This document shows positions 35,214 to 45,012 of a DNA stretch of 64,000 nt, in pieces. The stretch is taken from positions 124,001 through 188,000 of the forward strand of contig CAIKMS010000015.1 in assembly GCA_903828595.1 (NCBI GenBank), given 5' to 3'. This DNA comes from an uncultured Pseudomonadota bacterium (GTDB lineage Bacteria > Pseudomonadota > Gammaproteobacteria > Steroidobacterales > Steroidobacteraceae). Made by a program: the position numbers and the translations under genes. Below the pieces are notes generated by a model. It did not search any database. It was not told the origin of the DNA and saw nothing but the letters and a program-made list of their open reading frames with translations. Every line of letters begins with the position of its first letter. Position 1 is the stretch's first letter.

Positions 35214-37469
35214 ATGAATTCCACGCACCGTCTGACGATGCCTCCATTGGCTCTTGAAGCTGGCTCACCGAACTTGCCCAACACCACTGAACTGTTTTTG
35301 CAGGTCGCCCTCGACAACCCGTTGCGACGGCTGTTCGACTACCTGCCACCGGCCGACATGCCCTGCCCCCCGCAGCCCGGCATGCGTGTGGAGGTGCCTT
35401 TCGGACGCGGGAGCCAACTGGGGGTAATCGCGCGCATTAGCGCCACATCGCAGGTACCAACGGACAAACTTCGACGCGCGTCGCGTTTACTTGACGAGGA
35501 GCCTATCCTCGACACAGAAACCCTAGAACTCATTGAATTTGCAGCGGATTATTATCAAGCCTCGCTGGGTGAGAGCTTCGCGGCTGCCATGCCAGTGCTG
35601 CTGCGCCAAGGCCGTAGTTTATGGCCCAGTCATACCTGTTGGCGCTTAGCCAGCAACCAGGGCTCACCGAGACGATTAGGCTCTCAACAGCGGATCATCC
35701 TAGAGCGCCTAGGTGATGGCAGACACCTGACTGAAGACGACCTTGATGAGTTAGGACCCACGGCCAAGGCCAGCGCTCGATTGCTTACCGACCGGGGCAT
35801 CCTCGAAAGCTATGTCGAACAGGCCCGAAGCCAGCTAGAACCGGCCACACTACCCGTGCCCGGCCCTGCTCTCAATCTCGACCAAACGGCAGCCGTGAAC
35901 ACTATTGGAGGTCACTTGGGCGAGTACGCCTGTTTTCTCCTGCACGGAGTGACGGGTAGTGGCAAAACAGAAGTGTATTTACAGGCTATCGCTCAGGCAC
36001 TGGCCCGCGGCACGCAAGCGCTGGTTTTGGTGCCTGAAATCGGTCTGACCCCACAGTCTATAGCGCGATTTAAAAGCCGCTTAGGAGTGCCGCTGGCCGT
36101 TCTTCATTCGGGTATGACTGACTCTGAACGGCTGCACATGTGGCGCGCAGCCCGTCAGGGCACGGCTCAGGTCATCATCGGTACGCGCTCGGCCGTGTTT
36201 GCGCCACTGCCCAGGCCTGGAATTATCATCATCGATGAGGAGCATGATGCTTCTTACAAACAACAAGAGGGCTTTCGCTATTCCGCGCGAGATCTTGCCG
36301 TGTGGCGGGCCCGCAGACTGTCTATACCCGTCGTCTTGGGGTCGGCAACGCCGATGTTGGAGTCACTAGCTAACGTTGAAGCTGGACGCTATGTGCAGCT
36401 GAATCTGCCCACTCGAGCGGGAAGCGCAGGAAAACCCTCGATTTCTTTGGTGGACCTACGAACCAATCCCTCCCGCCAAGGACTGTCTACACCCAGTGTG
36501 ATTGCCATGGAGCGTCACCTGAAAGCCGGCGGCCAGGTACTGCTATACCTGAATCGACGAGGTTTCGCGCCGACTCTTTTTTGCCCCGGTTGCGCCTGGG
36601 TTGCACCCTGCCCGCACTGTGATGCCCGCCTGACGGTGCACGGTCACCGGCAGCAGTTACTTTGCCATCACTGCGGCACCCAGAGCCCACTTCCCTTTGC
36701 CTGCCCTCAATGCGAAAACGAGTTGCTGCCCATGGGCCAAGGAACCGAGCGCATTGAGGACACGCTTGCCACCGTCTTCCCGGACATTACGGCAGTACGC
36801 GTTGACCGCGATACGGTACGTGCCCGTGGCGACATCGATAGGGTGCTAGAGCGGGTGCGCAGTGGCGAAGCTCGCATTCTGGTAGGCACCCAGATGCTGA
36901 CCAAGGGGCACGACTTCCCGGATGTGAGCCTGGTGATTGTCATCAATGCCGACCAGGGGCTGTTCGGTACAGACTTTAGAACGGCGGAGCGGCTCGCCCA
37001 AACCATTGTGCAGGTGTCAGGCCGAGCCGGGCGCGCCTCACGTCCAGGTGAGGTCCTGATCCAAACCTCATGCCCGGAACACCCGCTACTGCAACAGCTG
37101 CTGACAGACGGTTACGAGGGCTTCGCTAAAGCCGCGATGGCTGAACGCGAAGCGGCGCGATGGCCACCCTACAGTCGCCTGGCTTTATTACGAGTGGAGG
37201 CGGCTGACGCAGCAACTGCCATGGCGTTCTTAAACGCCGCTCGCGCACTTGCTGAGCAAGCAGGACACCCCGGTGTGCGCCTACTGGGTCCCGCACCCGC
37301 TGCGATGGAACGTCGCGCTGGCCGCTATAGAGCACAACTGCTCTTAGAGGCCGCCGATCGCAGTCGACTTAAGCAACTCTTAGACCCCTGGGCACTCAAA
37401 CTGGAAGCCTTACCGCAAGCTAGACGCGTCCGCTGGTCACTCGATATAGACCCTATTGAAATCACATGA
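35214..37469 (+). CDS. priA: Primosomal replication restart helicase PriA
   Basis: A 751-residue helicase that reloads the replisome at stalled forks. It shows the 3'-DNA-binding domain (FLQVALDNPLRRLFDYLPP), Walker A GVTGSGKTEVYL (Lys251), DEEHDASYKQ (Asp341), and the zinc-binding Cys clusters (CPGCAWVAPCPHC, CHHCGTQSPLPFACPQC), then helicase motifs GTQMLTKGHDFPDVSLV and QVSGRAGR. All key parts are intact. Followed by argS after 81 bases; this neighbourhood recurs in gammaproteobacteria. Confidence 0.96.
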   Translation: MNSTHRLTMPPLALEAGSPNLPNTTELFLQVALDNPLRRLFDYLPPADMPCPPQPGMRVEVPFGRGSQLGVIARISATSQVPTDKLRRASRLLDEEPILDTETLELIEFAADYYQASLGESFAAAMPVLLRQGRSLWPSHTCWRLASNQGSPRRLGSQQRIILERLGDGRHLTEDDLDELGPTAKASARLLTDRGILESYVEQARSQLEPATLPVPGPALNLDQTAAVNTIGGHLGEYACFLLHGVTGSGKTEVYLQAIAQALARGTQALVLVPEIGLTPQSIARFKSRLGVPLAVLHSGMTDSERLHMWRAARQGTAQVIIGTRSAVFAPLPRPGIIIIDEEHDASYKQQEGFRYSARDLAVWRARRLSIPVVLGSATPMLESLANVEAGRYVQLNLPTRAGSAGKPSISLVDLRTNPSRQGLSTPSVIAMERHLKAGGQVLLYLNRRGFAPTLFCPGCAWVAPCPHCDARLTVHGHRQQLLCHHCGTQSPLPFACPQCENELLPMGQGTERIEDTLATVFPDITAVRVDRDTVRARGDIDRVLERVRSGEARILVGTQMLTKGHDFPDVSLVIVINADQGLFGTDFRTAERLAQTIVQVSGRAGRASRPGEVLIQTSCPEHPLLQQLLTDGYEGFAKAAMAEREAARWPPYSRLALLRVEAADAATAMAFLNAARALAEQAGHPGVRLLGPAPAAMERRAGRYRAQLLLEAADRSRLKQLLDPWALKLEALPQARRVRWSLDIDPIEIT

Positions 37470-37550
37470 GATCAAGCCGATGCGGCACCTACACCAGTGC
37501 GCTTCGGTTCCGGTACACTCTAAGTCCCCTTGTATTTTGGCTGGACTGCC

Positions 37551-39329
37551 TTGAAAGCAACGCTCGAAGGACTGCTGCACACAGCGGTCAAAAACCTATC
37601 CGGCACCCTACTGCCAAGCTCAGCCGCTGACGAATCTATTGACGTCGAGCGCACACGTGACATCGCGCACGGTGACTATGCTTGCAACGTGGCGATGCGC
37701 CATGCCAAGGCGGCCAAGCGAAACCCGCGTGACTTAGCCAGCGCGATTATCGAGGCAATCCCCGCCAATGACCTTATACGTAAGGTTGAAATTGCGGGCC
37801 CAGGCTTTATTAATTTCCATCTCCATGATTCAGCTTTTCATGCGGAACTAGAGACTATCCTTCGCCTGGCTGATCGCTACGGTACAAATACCTCCGGCAA
37901 GGGCGAGAAGGTTTTAGTTGAATTTGTCTCAGCCAACCCAACAGGTCCGCTGCATGTGGGTCATGGCCGCCAAGCCGCTTTTGGCGCCACACTGTCGGCG
38001 CTGTTATCCGCCAGCGGCTATGACGTCACGCGAGAATATTACGTCAACGACGCCGGTCGACAGATGGACATCCTGACGCTTAGCGTTTGGCTGCGTTATC
38101 TCACCGCACACGGTCAAGACATTGAGTTTCCCTCCAACGGCTACCGCGGCGATTACGTGCATGATCTGGCTGATGCCCTGACTACCGCTCACGGCACCAG
38201 CCTTATGGCCACTCATGCACAGGTCACTAATGACATCCCGCCCGACGAGCCACAGGGTGGCGATAAAGAGCTGCATGTTGATGCTCTTATCGATCGGATG
38301 CGCGCCTTACTCGGCGATGATGGGTTTTTAAAAGTTCTTGAGCTGTCTTTGGCCGCGATGATCGACAGTATCCGCAAAGGGCTGGCTGACTTCGGCGTGG
38401 TATTCGAGCGCTGGTTCTCGGAGCGCGCACTGGGCACGGATGGCGCGATTGACCGAGCCCTCGCCCGACTGCAGGCGCAGGGCCGACTGTACGTGAAGGA
38501 CGGAGCTACATGGTTCCGCGCCACCGAATTTGGTGACGAAAAAGACCGAGTCGTTGTGCGCGAGAACGGTGTTAAGACCTATTTTGCCTCCGACATCGCC
38601 TATCACCTTGATAAGCGCGAGCGCGGTTTCGAGCGCCTGCTGGACGTGTTAGGTGCTGACCACCACGGCTACGTGGCACGTGTGAGAGCCGGATTAGAAG
38701 CCATGGGCGAACCCGGACAGAGTCTGGAGGTGTGCCTGATCCAATTCGTGAATCTGTATCGTGGCACCGAAAAAGTCCCTATGGGCAAGCGAGAAGGCCA
38801 ATTCGTCACGCTTCAGCAGCTGCGCGATGAGGTCGGATCCGATGCCTGTCGTTTTTTCTATCTCATGCGAAGCCACGACCAGGCCTTAGACTTTGACCTC
38901 GAACTGGCAAAATCCCGTTCATCAGAAAACCCGGTTTACTATGTGCAATATGCCTACGCTCGAGGCCAGAGCGTCTTTCGCCAAATCATAGACCGCGGCT
39001 ATGCCTATGAGGAGACTAGCGGTATCCAATCGCTAGCCAAGCTGAGCTCGTCACATGAACGCCTGCTGCTATCGCAACTGACTCGTTATCCAGAAGTCAT
39101 TCTCGCGGCTGCTCACAATCGCTCGCCACATTTGCTGGTAACTTACCTGCGTGAACTAGCTACTCAATTCCACTCGGCTTATAACGCAGGCAATGAAACC
39201 CCTGAGTCGCGTTTCATCGTTGATGATGCAGCTGTACGTAACGCTCGGCTGTGCTTGGTTGCTGCCAGCTGCCAGGTGCTCAAAAATGGACTGTCTTTAC
39301 TCGGCGTTAGCGCACCGGAGAGCATGTGA
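37551..39329 (+). CDS. argS: Arginyl-tRNA synthetase
   Basis: A 592-residue class I synthetase. The HIGH-type motif reads SANPTGPLHVGHGRQAA, the KMSKS-like region reads PMGKREGQFVTL, and the tRNA-arm DALR domain closes the C-terminus (ELATQFHSAYNAG). The start is uncertain: I favour TTG 37551 (MKATLEGLLHTAVKN), since a TTG at 37530 adds 7 residues without family support. The stop overlaps the SPOR gene start (GTGA). Confidence 0.95.
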   Translation: MKATLEGLLHTAVKNLSGTLLPSSAADESIDVERTRDIAHGDYACNVAMRHAKAAKRNPRDLASAIIEAIPANDLIRKVEIAGPGFINFHLHDSAFHAELETILRLADRYGTNTSGKGEKVLVEFVSANPTGPLHVGHGRQAAFGATLSALLSASGYDVTREYYVNDAGRQMDILTLSVWLRYLTAHGQDIEFPSNGYRGDYVHDLADALTTAHGTSLMATHAQVTNDIPPDEPQGGDKELHVDALIDRMRALLGDDGFLKVLELSLAAMIDSIRKGLADFGVVFERWFSERALGTDGAIDRALARLQAQGRLYVKDGATWFRATEFGDEKDRVVVRENGVKTYFASDIAYHLDKRERGFERLLDVLGADHHGYVARVRAGLEAMGEPGQSLEVCLIQFVNLYRGTEKVPMGKREGQFVTLQQLRDEVGSDACRFFYLMRSHDQALDFDLELAKSRSSENPVYYVQYAYARGQSVFRQIIDRGYAYEETSGIQSLAKLSSSHERLLLSQLTRYPEVILAAAHNRSPHLLVTYLRELATQFHSAYNAGNETPESRFIVDDAAVRNARLCLVAASCQVLKNGLSLLGVSAPESM

Positions 39330-39916
39330 CTCATAGCCGATCCGGTTCACGTAATCAGGCTGCGGTTAAACGACGCAGTGCCGGCCGGCGCAAGACCGAT
39401 TCGAGTTTCTCTGGCTGGACTGGTCTTGCGATCGGCTTATTGATAGGCGCAGTCGCCGTAGCGTTCACTTGGCACTACAAAACCAAGGCGCCAGCTGAAC
39501 AGGCCGTTGCCAAAACCAAAGAAAAGGCGCCTTTATCCGCTCGCGAAGAAGCCGCGGAGCCAGAGCCACCTGCAAGCGGTGAATACACGTTCTACAACAA
39601 ATTAAAAAACTTCGAAGTTGTCGTCCCAGAAAAAGAAAAAGACGTACACCGAGATCTCAAATCCGAGCCTGAAACACGACCCGGCAGCTACTTCTTACAG
39701 GTTGGCTCCTATCGAAAGTTTCCCGATGCAGACCGAGTGCGCGCACAACTAGCCTTAGCAGGAGTTGACTCAGTCATTCAAAAGGTCTCTGTCGATTCAG
39801 ATACTTGGCTTCGCATCCGGGTCGGCCCCTTGAAAAACCTTGATGAACTAAATCGCGTGAGATCGTTATTAAGACGCTCGGACATCGACGCTTTAGTCAT
39901 TCGAGCTGGCGATTAG
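39326..39916 (+). CDS. SPOR-domain membrane protein (FtsN-like)
   Basis: A 196-residue single-pass protein: basic N-terminus (RNQAAVKRRSAGRRK), a membrane helix (LAIGLLIGAVAVAFTW, about residues 30-48), a charged linker with FYNKLKNFEVVVPEKEKD, and a C-terminal SPOR domain (GSYFLQVGSYRKFPDADRVR, WLRIRVGPLKN). It would bind denuded glycan at the septum. Starts at GTG overlapping the argS stop, so it is co-translated. The argS-SPOR arrangement resembles argS-ftsN seen in relatives. Confidence 0.9.
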   Translation: MTHSRSGSRNQAAVKRRSAGRRKTDSSFSGWTGLAIGLLIGAVAVAFTWHYKTKAPAEQAVAKTKEKAPLSAREEAAEPEPPASGEYTFYNKLKNFEVVVPEKEKDVHRDLKSEPETRPGSYFLQVGSYRKFPDADRVRAQLALAGVDSVIQKVSVDSDTWLRIRVGPLKNLDELNRVRSLLRRSDIDALVIRAGD

Positions 39917-39940
39917 CGCGCTGTAGCTAAACGATTGGGA

Positions 39941-41194
39941 TCAAACCAGATAGTGGTTTTGAACCGCCATCTTGCTGCGAACAACAGCAAGAAACGAGAA
40001 TAAGACGATAGCACTCAAGCACAGTGAATAGTGAACACCGACTATCCCACCGAACAACCCCACACTCACACCGCTAAAGGTTCGCGCCCCAAGACTTGCC
40101 ATAGAGTAAACGCCAATGATCCGACCACGAATTTCGCTAGGCGCGCGAAGTTGGATTAACGCTTGGGCCATCGAATTAAACGACAACTCGAGAAACCCTG
40201 CCATGAACAAGGTAACAACCGCCAGCAGGTACCAGTGAGTTAGCGCAAAGACAGCAAGGCAAACGCACCACCCCATTGCCAACGCTAATGCTGCCTCAGG
40301 CCGCGTGCGTAGCCGGTTGCTACTTTCCAGGGCAATGCCCCCTACAAGACCACCGCAGGCGTCTGCAGCCAATAGGATCGCGTAAGTCATGCCCACACTC
40401 ATTTGCCCAAAGTCCGAAGCAAAACGGGGCATTTGTGCCTGATAGGCGTTGCCGATTAAAAAGGCAGCCGAACCCGACATCAGCATCATTGCCAGCAAGG
40501 TCGGACTTTCTTTCACCGCAATAAGTGCTTCATGTATATCTGCCCATCCGCGCACGCCTGGCCTAGGCGCAGGAGTCTTCCGGTACGCCGAACCATAGGG
40601 TGCTTTAGCTAGCCAAAAAAACAAGGGCAAATACAAGAACGCGTTAACAAACATGCCGGTTGCTGCACCGAAAAACAACATGAGAAGGCTGCCTAGGGCA
40701 GGCCCGAGCAACGGACCCAGGTACCGGACCGTTGCGTTAAGGCGTACAGCACTTGGCAATTGGTCGAGCACCACAATGTCATAGATCAATAATTGCGTAA
40801 CGGGTATCCATAAAACCCCAGCAACGCCGTGCAACACCAGCAACACTTCCGCATGCCAAATTTGCAACGAATTGCTTGTCAGCAGAACACCCCAACTAAC
40901 CGAGACACCTATAAATATGACCATCCCCACCTGCATGAGACGGCGCGTATCGGTACGATCCGCAAGAATCCCAACAGGAATGGAGAGCATCAAATAAGGA
41001 GCCCAGTGCGCGATCACCGCGAATCCGCCTAAAGTCGCGGAGTGAAATTTTTGAAAGGCAGCGAAATAAGAAATTACGTGCTCGACGTTATCCGCGAGCA
41101 TCGCCATGGCGGAAAGAAAGATAAAGGCGCTAAAACCTTTATTTTTAAGCACGGCGAATGATCGATTCGACGAACCTAACTCTGCCGTGGACAT
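39941..41194 (-). CDS. MFS transporter (EntS-like group)
   Basis: A 417-residue inner-membrane carrier with about 12 hydrophobic segments; the loop ILADRTDTRRLMQVG between segments 2 and 3 fits MFS motif A. Overall pattern (NATVRYLGPLLGPALGSLL; RAPSEIRGRIIGVYSMA) resembles the enterobactin-exporter group, but a siderophore link is not shown. AAGG is 7 bases before ATG 41194. It converges on the SPOR gene and follows ntrX, where trkA is found in many relatives. Confidence 0.85.
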   Translation of the reverse strand: MSTAELGSSNRSFAVLKNKGFSAFIFLSAMAMLADNVEHVISYFAAFQKFHSATLGGFAVIAHWAPYLMLSIPVGILADRTDTRRLMQVGMVIFIGVSVSWGVLLTSNSLQIWHAEVLLVLHGVAGVLWIPVTQLLIYDIVVLDQLPSAVRLNATVRYLGPLLGPALGSLLMLFFGAATGMFVNAFLYLPLFFWLAKAPYGSAYRKTPAPRPGVRGWADIHEALIAVKESPTLLAMMLMSGSAAFLIGNAYQAQMPRFASDFGQMSVGMTYAILLAADACGGLVGGIALESSNRLRTRPEAALALAMGWCVCLAVFALTHWYLLAVVTLFMAGFLELSFNSMAQALIQLRAPSEIRGRIIGVYSMASLGARTFSGVSVGLFGGIVGVHYSLCLSAIVLFSFLAVVRSKMAVQNHYLV

Positions 41195-41335
41195 CGCTGA
41201 ACCTTTTTGCCGTAGCGCTATTTCGTCCTGAGGTTATCAGAAGGAAATTGAGAAGTCGTTGCCATGAAAATACTTGTGATCAGGCTCATTTAACCACGCC
41301 GGTGCTCACGGCTTGAGCAGACATCTCGCTTGGCT

Positions 41336-42691
41336 CTACTCGTCGCCCCCCTGACGAAAATCAACCCCTAAAGAGCGAAGCTTTCGATACAAGTGCGTAC
41401 GCTCCATGCCCACTCGTTTAGCCAAGGCACCTACCTTGCCGTTACAAAGCTGCAGTTGTTGCTGCAAATAAGCACGCTCAAAAGCCTCTCGTGCTTCCCT
41501 GAGAGGTAAGGAAAGCAGGTCTTGCTTGACCAAGGGTTCATTGTTTGCGGCGCGATTGGGCAGCTCTCGCTCAATATCTTCAAGAACGATCTCTTCACTA
41601 CCACCTAGCGCAAGCAACCGATGCACCAGATTTCTTAACTCTCCAACGTTACCAGGCCATGGGTAGTGTCTCAGACGATTTTGGGCTGCCACTCCGAAGC
41701 GGCGCAGCGGCAATCGCTCCTCATCGACCAATTGATCTACAAAATGGCGTAATAACTCAGGGACATCCTCGGCGTATTCACGCAGCGAAGGAACCGTGAT
41801 TGTTATTACGTTCAGCTTATTGAGCAAATCCCGCCTAAATCCGTCGGGCTCTGAACCCGCATCAAAGTGAGGCTTGGATGAACTGATCAAGCGAAACCCG
41901 AGCTTTTTCTCGGCCGTACCCCCAACGGGCATGTAATGTCCGGACTGGAGATCCGCTGCCAAAACACGCTGAGCGCCTGGCTGAAGATCCTCGAGACCAT
42001 TAATAAACAGCGTTCCACCCTCGGCACGTTCATAGAATCCCGGACCAGCCCCCTCAACGCCGCGCAACTTCTCCGCCGCATTGGAGTCATCAAGCCCACT
42101 GGCATGAACTGCAATAAATTCCTGCGAGGCATGCGAGCTCAGGCTGTGCATGTAGCGAGCCAACGCTGCGCGTCCAGTGCCGGCCTCACCTACCAACAGA
42201 ACCGGTGACTCGCGCAACGCTACCTGAGCCAACTGATCACGCAAATTCTGCATCACTCGGCTCTTGCCAACCGGAACGACAAACGATGACAAAGAGCTTC
42301 GAGTCGTTACTCTGGATTTTCGGCCAGCTGCCAAGCCACTCGCCACAACACGCAACAGCTTTGCCAATGACAATGGCTTTTCGACGAAGTCATGAGCCCC
42401 AAGGCGAGTCGCTTCCACAGCAGTCTCAACAGTACCGTGACCCGACATCATAATGACCGGACACTCTAACGCGCCCTGCGCCGACCACTCGCGTAACAGC
42501 GTGATGCCATCGGTTTCTGGCATCCAGATATCTAACAAGACCAGATCAGGTGCGGCACGGCGACGTGCCGCGCGCGCTTGCGTCGCGTCGGCAGCCACGT
42601 CGACCTCGTAACCCTCGTCAATCAGCACTTCGCGCAAAGTGGCGCGAATATCTGCCTCGTCATCGACAACCAAAATCCGTGATGCGCTCAT
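41336..42691 (-). CDS. ntrX: NtrX-type response regulator with degenerate AAA+ domain
   Basis: A 451-residue regulator: receiver domain with phospho-acceptor Asp54 (VLLDIWMP), AAA+ domain, and C-terminal Fis-type HTH (CNGKVGALAKRVGMERTHLYRKL). The AAA+ motifs are decayed: Walker A reads GEAGTGR with Arg174 in place of Lys, the GAFTGA sigma-54 loop is missing (GAGPGFYERAEGGTLF), and Walker B has Asn231-Gly232 where Asp-Glu should be. So it is unlikely to hydrolyse ATP or activate sigma-54, but can still bind DNA and be phosphorylated. The start overlaps the ntrY stop (ATGA). Confidence 0.92.
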   Translation of the reverse strand: MSASRILVVDDEADIRATLREVLIDEGYEVDVAADATQARAARRRAAPDLVLLDIWMPETDGITLLREWSAQGALECPVIMMSGHGTVETAVEATRLGAHDFVEKPLSLAKLLRVVASGLAAGRKSRVTTRSSLSSFVVPVGKSRVMQNLRDQLAQVALRESPVLLVGEAGTGRAALARYMHSLSSHASQEFIAVHASGLDDSNAAEKLRGVEGAGPGFYERAEGGTLFINGLEDLQPGAQRVLAADLQSGHYMPVGGTAEKKLGFRLISSSKPHFDAGSEPDGFRRDLLNKLNVITITVPSLREYAEDVPELLRHFVDQLVDEERLPLRRFGVAAQNRLRHYPWPGNVGELRNLVHRLLALGGSEEIVLEDIERELPNRAANNEPLVKQDLLSLPLREAREAFERAYLQQQLQLCNGKVGALAKRVGMERTHLYRKLRSLGVDFRQGGDE

Positions 42692-45012
42692 ACCCGCTCT
42701 CTCCGTTGCTCGGTCTTACGAATCTCGCGCCCAATTACGCTGGCACGCGTTGCGGCATCGGTTGATGCCTCGACAGGAAAAATCAGCTGAATCCTCGCCC
42801 CACAGGGTTCCAAGTTTTCCGCCTCAATGCGCCCACCATGCTCTTCAACAATTTTCTTCACAATAGCCAGACCTAAACCGGTGCCTTTAGGCTTGCTGGT
42901 TACATACGGATCAAATACATGGTCCATAATGTCGGGGGAAAATCCAGGCCCGTTATCCACCACGGCAATACTAAAGCACAGGGGTTCGCCGGCTAGAAGC
43001 GCAGTTTTGAGCGTAATTTGCGCGTCGGCGACTAATTCCAGTGCCTCAAACGCATTAGTTAGCAAATTATTCAAAATCTGCCGCAGCCGGCCCCGATCAC
43101 CCTGAACTAGGCCCAAAGCCGGGTCAGCCTCTAAGCAAATCCGAACGTGCGCGTCTTGCCCGCGGTATAACTCGACGACCTCGCTGCACAAGTCGTTCAG
43201 TTTAAAATCCGTTAATTGCATGGTCGGCGCACGTGCATACTCGCTAAATGCGTTGACCATCTGTTTCATTGCCTCAACCTGATTTACGATGGTATCGGTT
43301 GCTCGCGCTAAAACCTCGGCGTCCTTTTCCTCCATGCTGCTGAGGAATTTTCGGCGAATCCGTTCGGCGGAAAGTTGGATGGGTGTCAGCGGATTTTTAA
43401 TTTCATGTGCCAGCCTGCGAGCGACTTCACCCCAAGCGGCATCCCGCTGGGCTTGAAGCAGCGTGGTGATGTCATCAAAAACAATAACCAAGCCACCCCG
43501 CTCGGCTCGTTCGCCGGGTAACGGCGTACAGGCAACGGTAAGCTCCCGACGGCCGGACTCGGTGCGCATGTGCAGTTGCTCGCGCCACTCGGTCTTACCT
43601 GCGGCAATATGCTCACGACAAGCTGCAAAAAACTGCTCGAGAATCGGCGAACTCAACGCCACCTCGTCAATAGACTGGCCAATTCGAGCTTCTAAGTCTT
43701 GGCCCAAAATCTGGCTGGCAGCGGTGTTAGCGGTTCGAATACGTAAGTCGGGCTCTAGAGAAATGACACCTGTCGATAAACGCGCCAAAATGACGGCTAA
43801 GCTACCGCGTTGTCGCTCAACCTCTGCTTGTGATTTTTCCGCGTCGCTGCGGGCCCGGGCTAGACCCTTGGTCATGTCGTTAAAAGAATGAACGAGAAAG
43901 CCCATCTCATCGCGCGAAGGCAATTTAATACGGGTAGCAAAATCTCCTTTGGCTACCGCGCGAGTTCCGGTAATTAAGTCTTGTACGGGCTGTATCAGTC
44001 GAGTGGCCCAGTAAAAAGCGCCGTAGACGGCGCCAAGGGCTGACAGTAACAACACGATGCTTAGCGTCAGAATAAAAGATGACTTTAAAAACGGACGCTG
44101 GTACACGCGCTGGCCGTACTTTGCGTAACTGACCTGCACCGCATCACCTAAATCCGCCAACTGCTCAGGAACGCTGTAGCTCACCACCAACACACGGCCG
44201 TCGGATCTGGAAGCCAAGTCAATTGCAGCAGCAGTAACCAGCACATAGCCACCCGAGACACCGGGATCTAAACTGGCATATGGACGTCCACTTCGAGCCT
44301 GCACCAAAACCTCTTCCGCAGGAACCGCCGGCAGCACGTCAGAAGCCAGGTCGATACTCGTACCAACGATGCGACCACCTGCACCAATTACCATGAACTC
44401 AGTGGCGCCTGACAATCGTCGATAGCGCTCCAACTCCGATAGCAAGTGCGAGTCGTCAAAATTTCGCAACTCACCTGCAACGGTGGTAGTTCGTGACAGC
44501 AACTCACGTGTACGCAAGCTCAGGGCGGCACGCGATAGTGATAAAGCATTATTTAGACCTTGTTTGACGTCCACATCAAACCAGCTGTCGATGCTGCGAT
44601 TAATTGCTGTCAAGGAGAAGGAGTAGACCAACAATACTGGCGCCAGCGCGAGCACACTAAAGACCAGCACGGCGCGTGCCTTCATGCGTGAGCCTGGAAC
44701 GTGTGCGCGCCAGTCGCTTAGCAACTGATAAAGCTTACGAGCAATCAACACCACCAGCACAGCAACGCTGGCCAGATTTACAATCAACAATCCCGTACGA
44801 AATTCATTAAACAGGCGGGCATCTTCAGCGGTACTTGCGAGGGCCACCAGGGAAGCGATGCTGGTCAGCGCACCTAAAATCGCCAAAGCTGACATCGCCA
44901 GACGACGCGTCCGACCGGCAGCATTCATGTCTTTTGTCATTGGCTGACCGACGTCGGAGTCAGATCCTGGGTCAGATTCGGCAGCACAGTGAGTTAGATT
45001 CGCAGGGTCCAT
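42688..45012 (-). CDS. ntrY: NtrY-type membrane sensor histidine kinase
   Basis: A 774-residue kinase with N-terminal membrane helices (SALAILGALTSIASLVALA, GLLIVNLASVAVLVVLIA, VFSVLALAPVLLVYSFSL), a periplasmic region, another helix before a HAMP domain (ATRLIQPVQDLITGTRAVAK), a PAS domain, then HisKA with His536 (RRLAHEIKNPLTPIQ) and HATPase (NNLLTNAFEAL, DNGPGFSPDI, GTGLGLAIVKKIVEEHGG). I chose ATG 45012 because GGAG lies 8 bases upstream. It is the cognate sensor of NtrX and overlaps the end of the DUF4390 gene by 19 bases. Confidence 0.94.
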   Translation of the reverse strand: MDPANLTHCAAESDPGSDSDVGQPMTKDMNAAGRTRRLAMSALAILGALTSIASLVALASTAEDARLFNEFRTGLLIVNLASVAVLVVLIARKLYQLLSDWRAHVPGSRMKARAVLVFSVLALAPVLLVYSFSLTAINRSIDSWFDVDVKQGLNNALSLSRAALSLRTRELLSRTTTVAGELRNFDDSHLLSELERYRRLSGATEFMVIGAGGRIVGTSIDLASDVLPAVPAEEVLVQARSGRPYASLDPGVSGGYVLVTAAAIDLASRSDGRVLVVSYSVPEQLADLGDAVQVSYAKYGQRVYQRPFLKSSFILTLSIVLLLSALGAVYGAFYWATRLIQPVQDLITGTRAVAKGDFATRIKLPSRDEMGFLVHSFNDMTKGLARARSDAEKSQAEVERQRGSLAVILARLSTGVISLEPDLRIRTANTAASQILGQDLEARIGQSIDEVALSSPILEQFFAACREHIAAGKTEWREQLHMRTESGRRELTVACTPLPGERAERGGLVIVFDDITTLLQAQRDAAWGEVARRLAHEIKNPLTPIQLSAERIRRKFLSSMEEKDAEVLARATDTIVNQVEAMKQMVNAFSEYARAPTMQLTDFKLNDLCSEVVELYRGQDAHVRICLEADPALGLVQGDRGRLRQILNNLLTNAFEALELVADAQITLKTALLAGEPLCFSIAVVDNGPGFSPDIMDHVFDPYVTSKPKGTGLGLAIVKKIVEEHGGRIEAENLEPCGARIQLIFPVEASTDAATRASVIGREIRKTEQRRERV

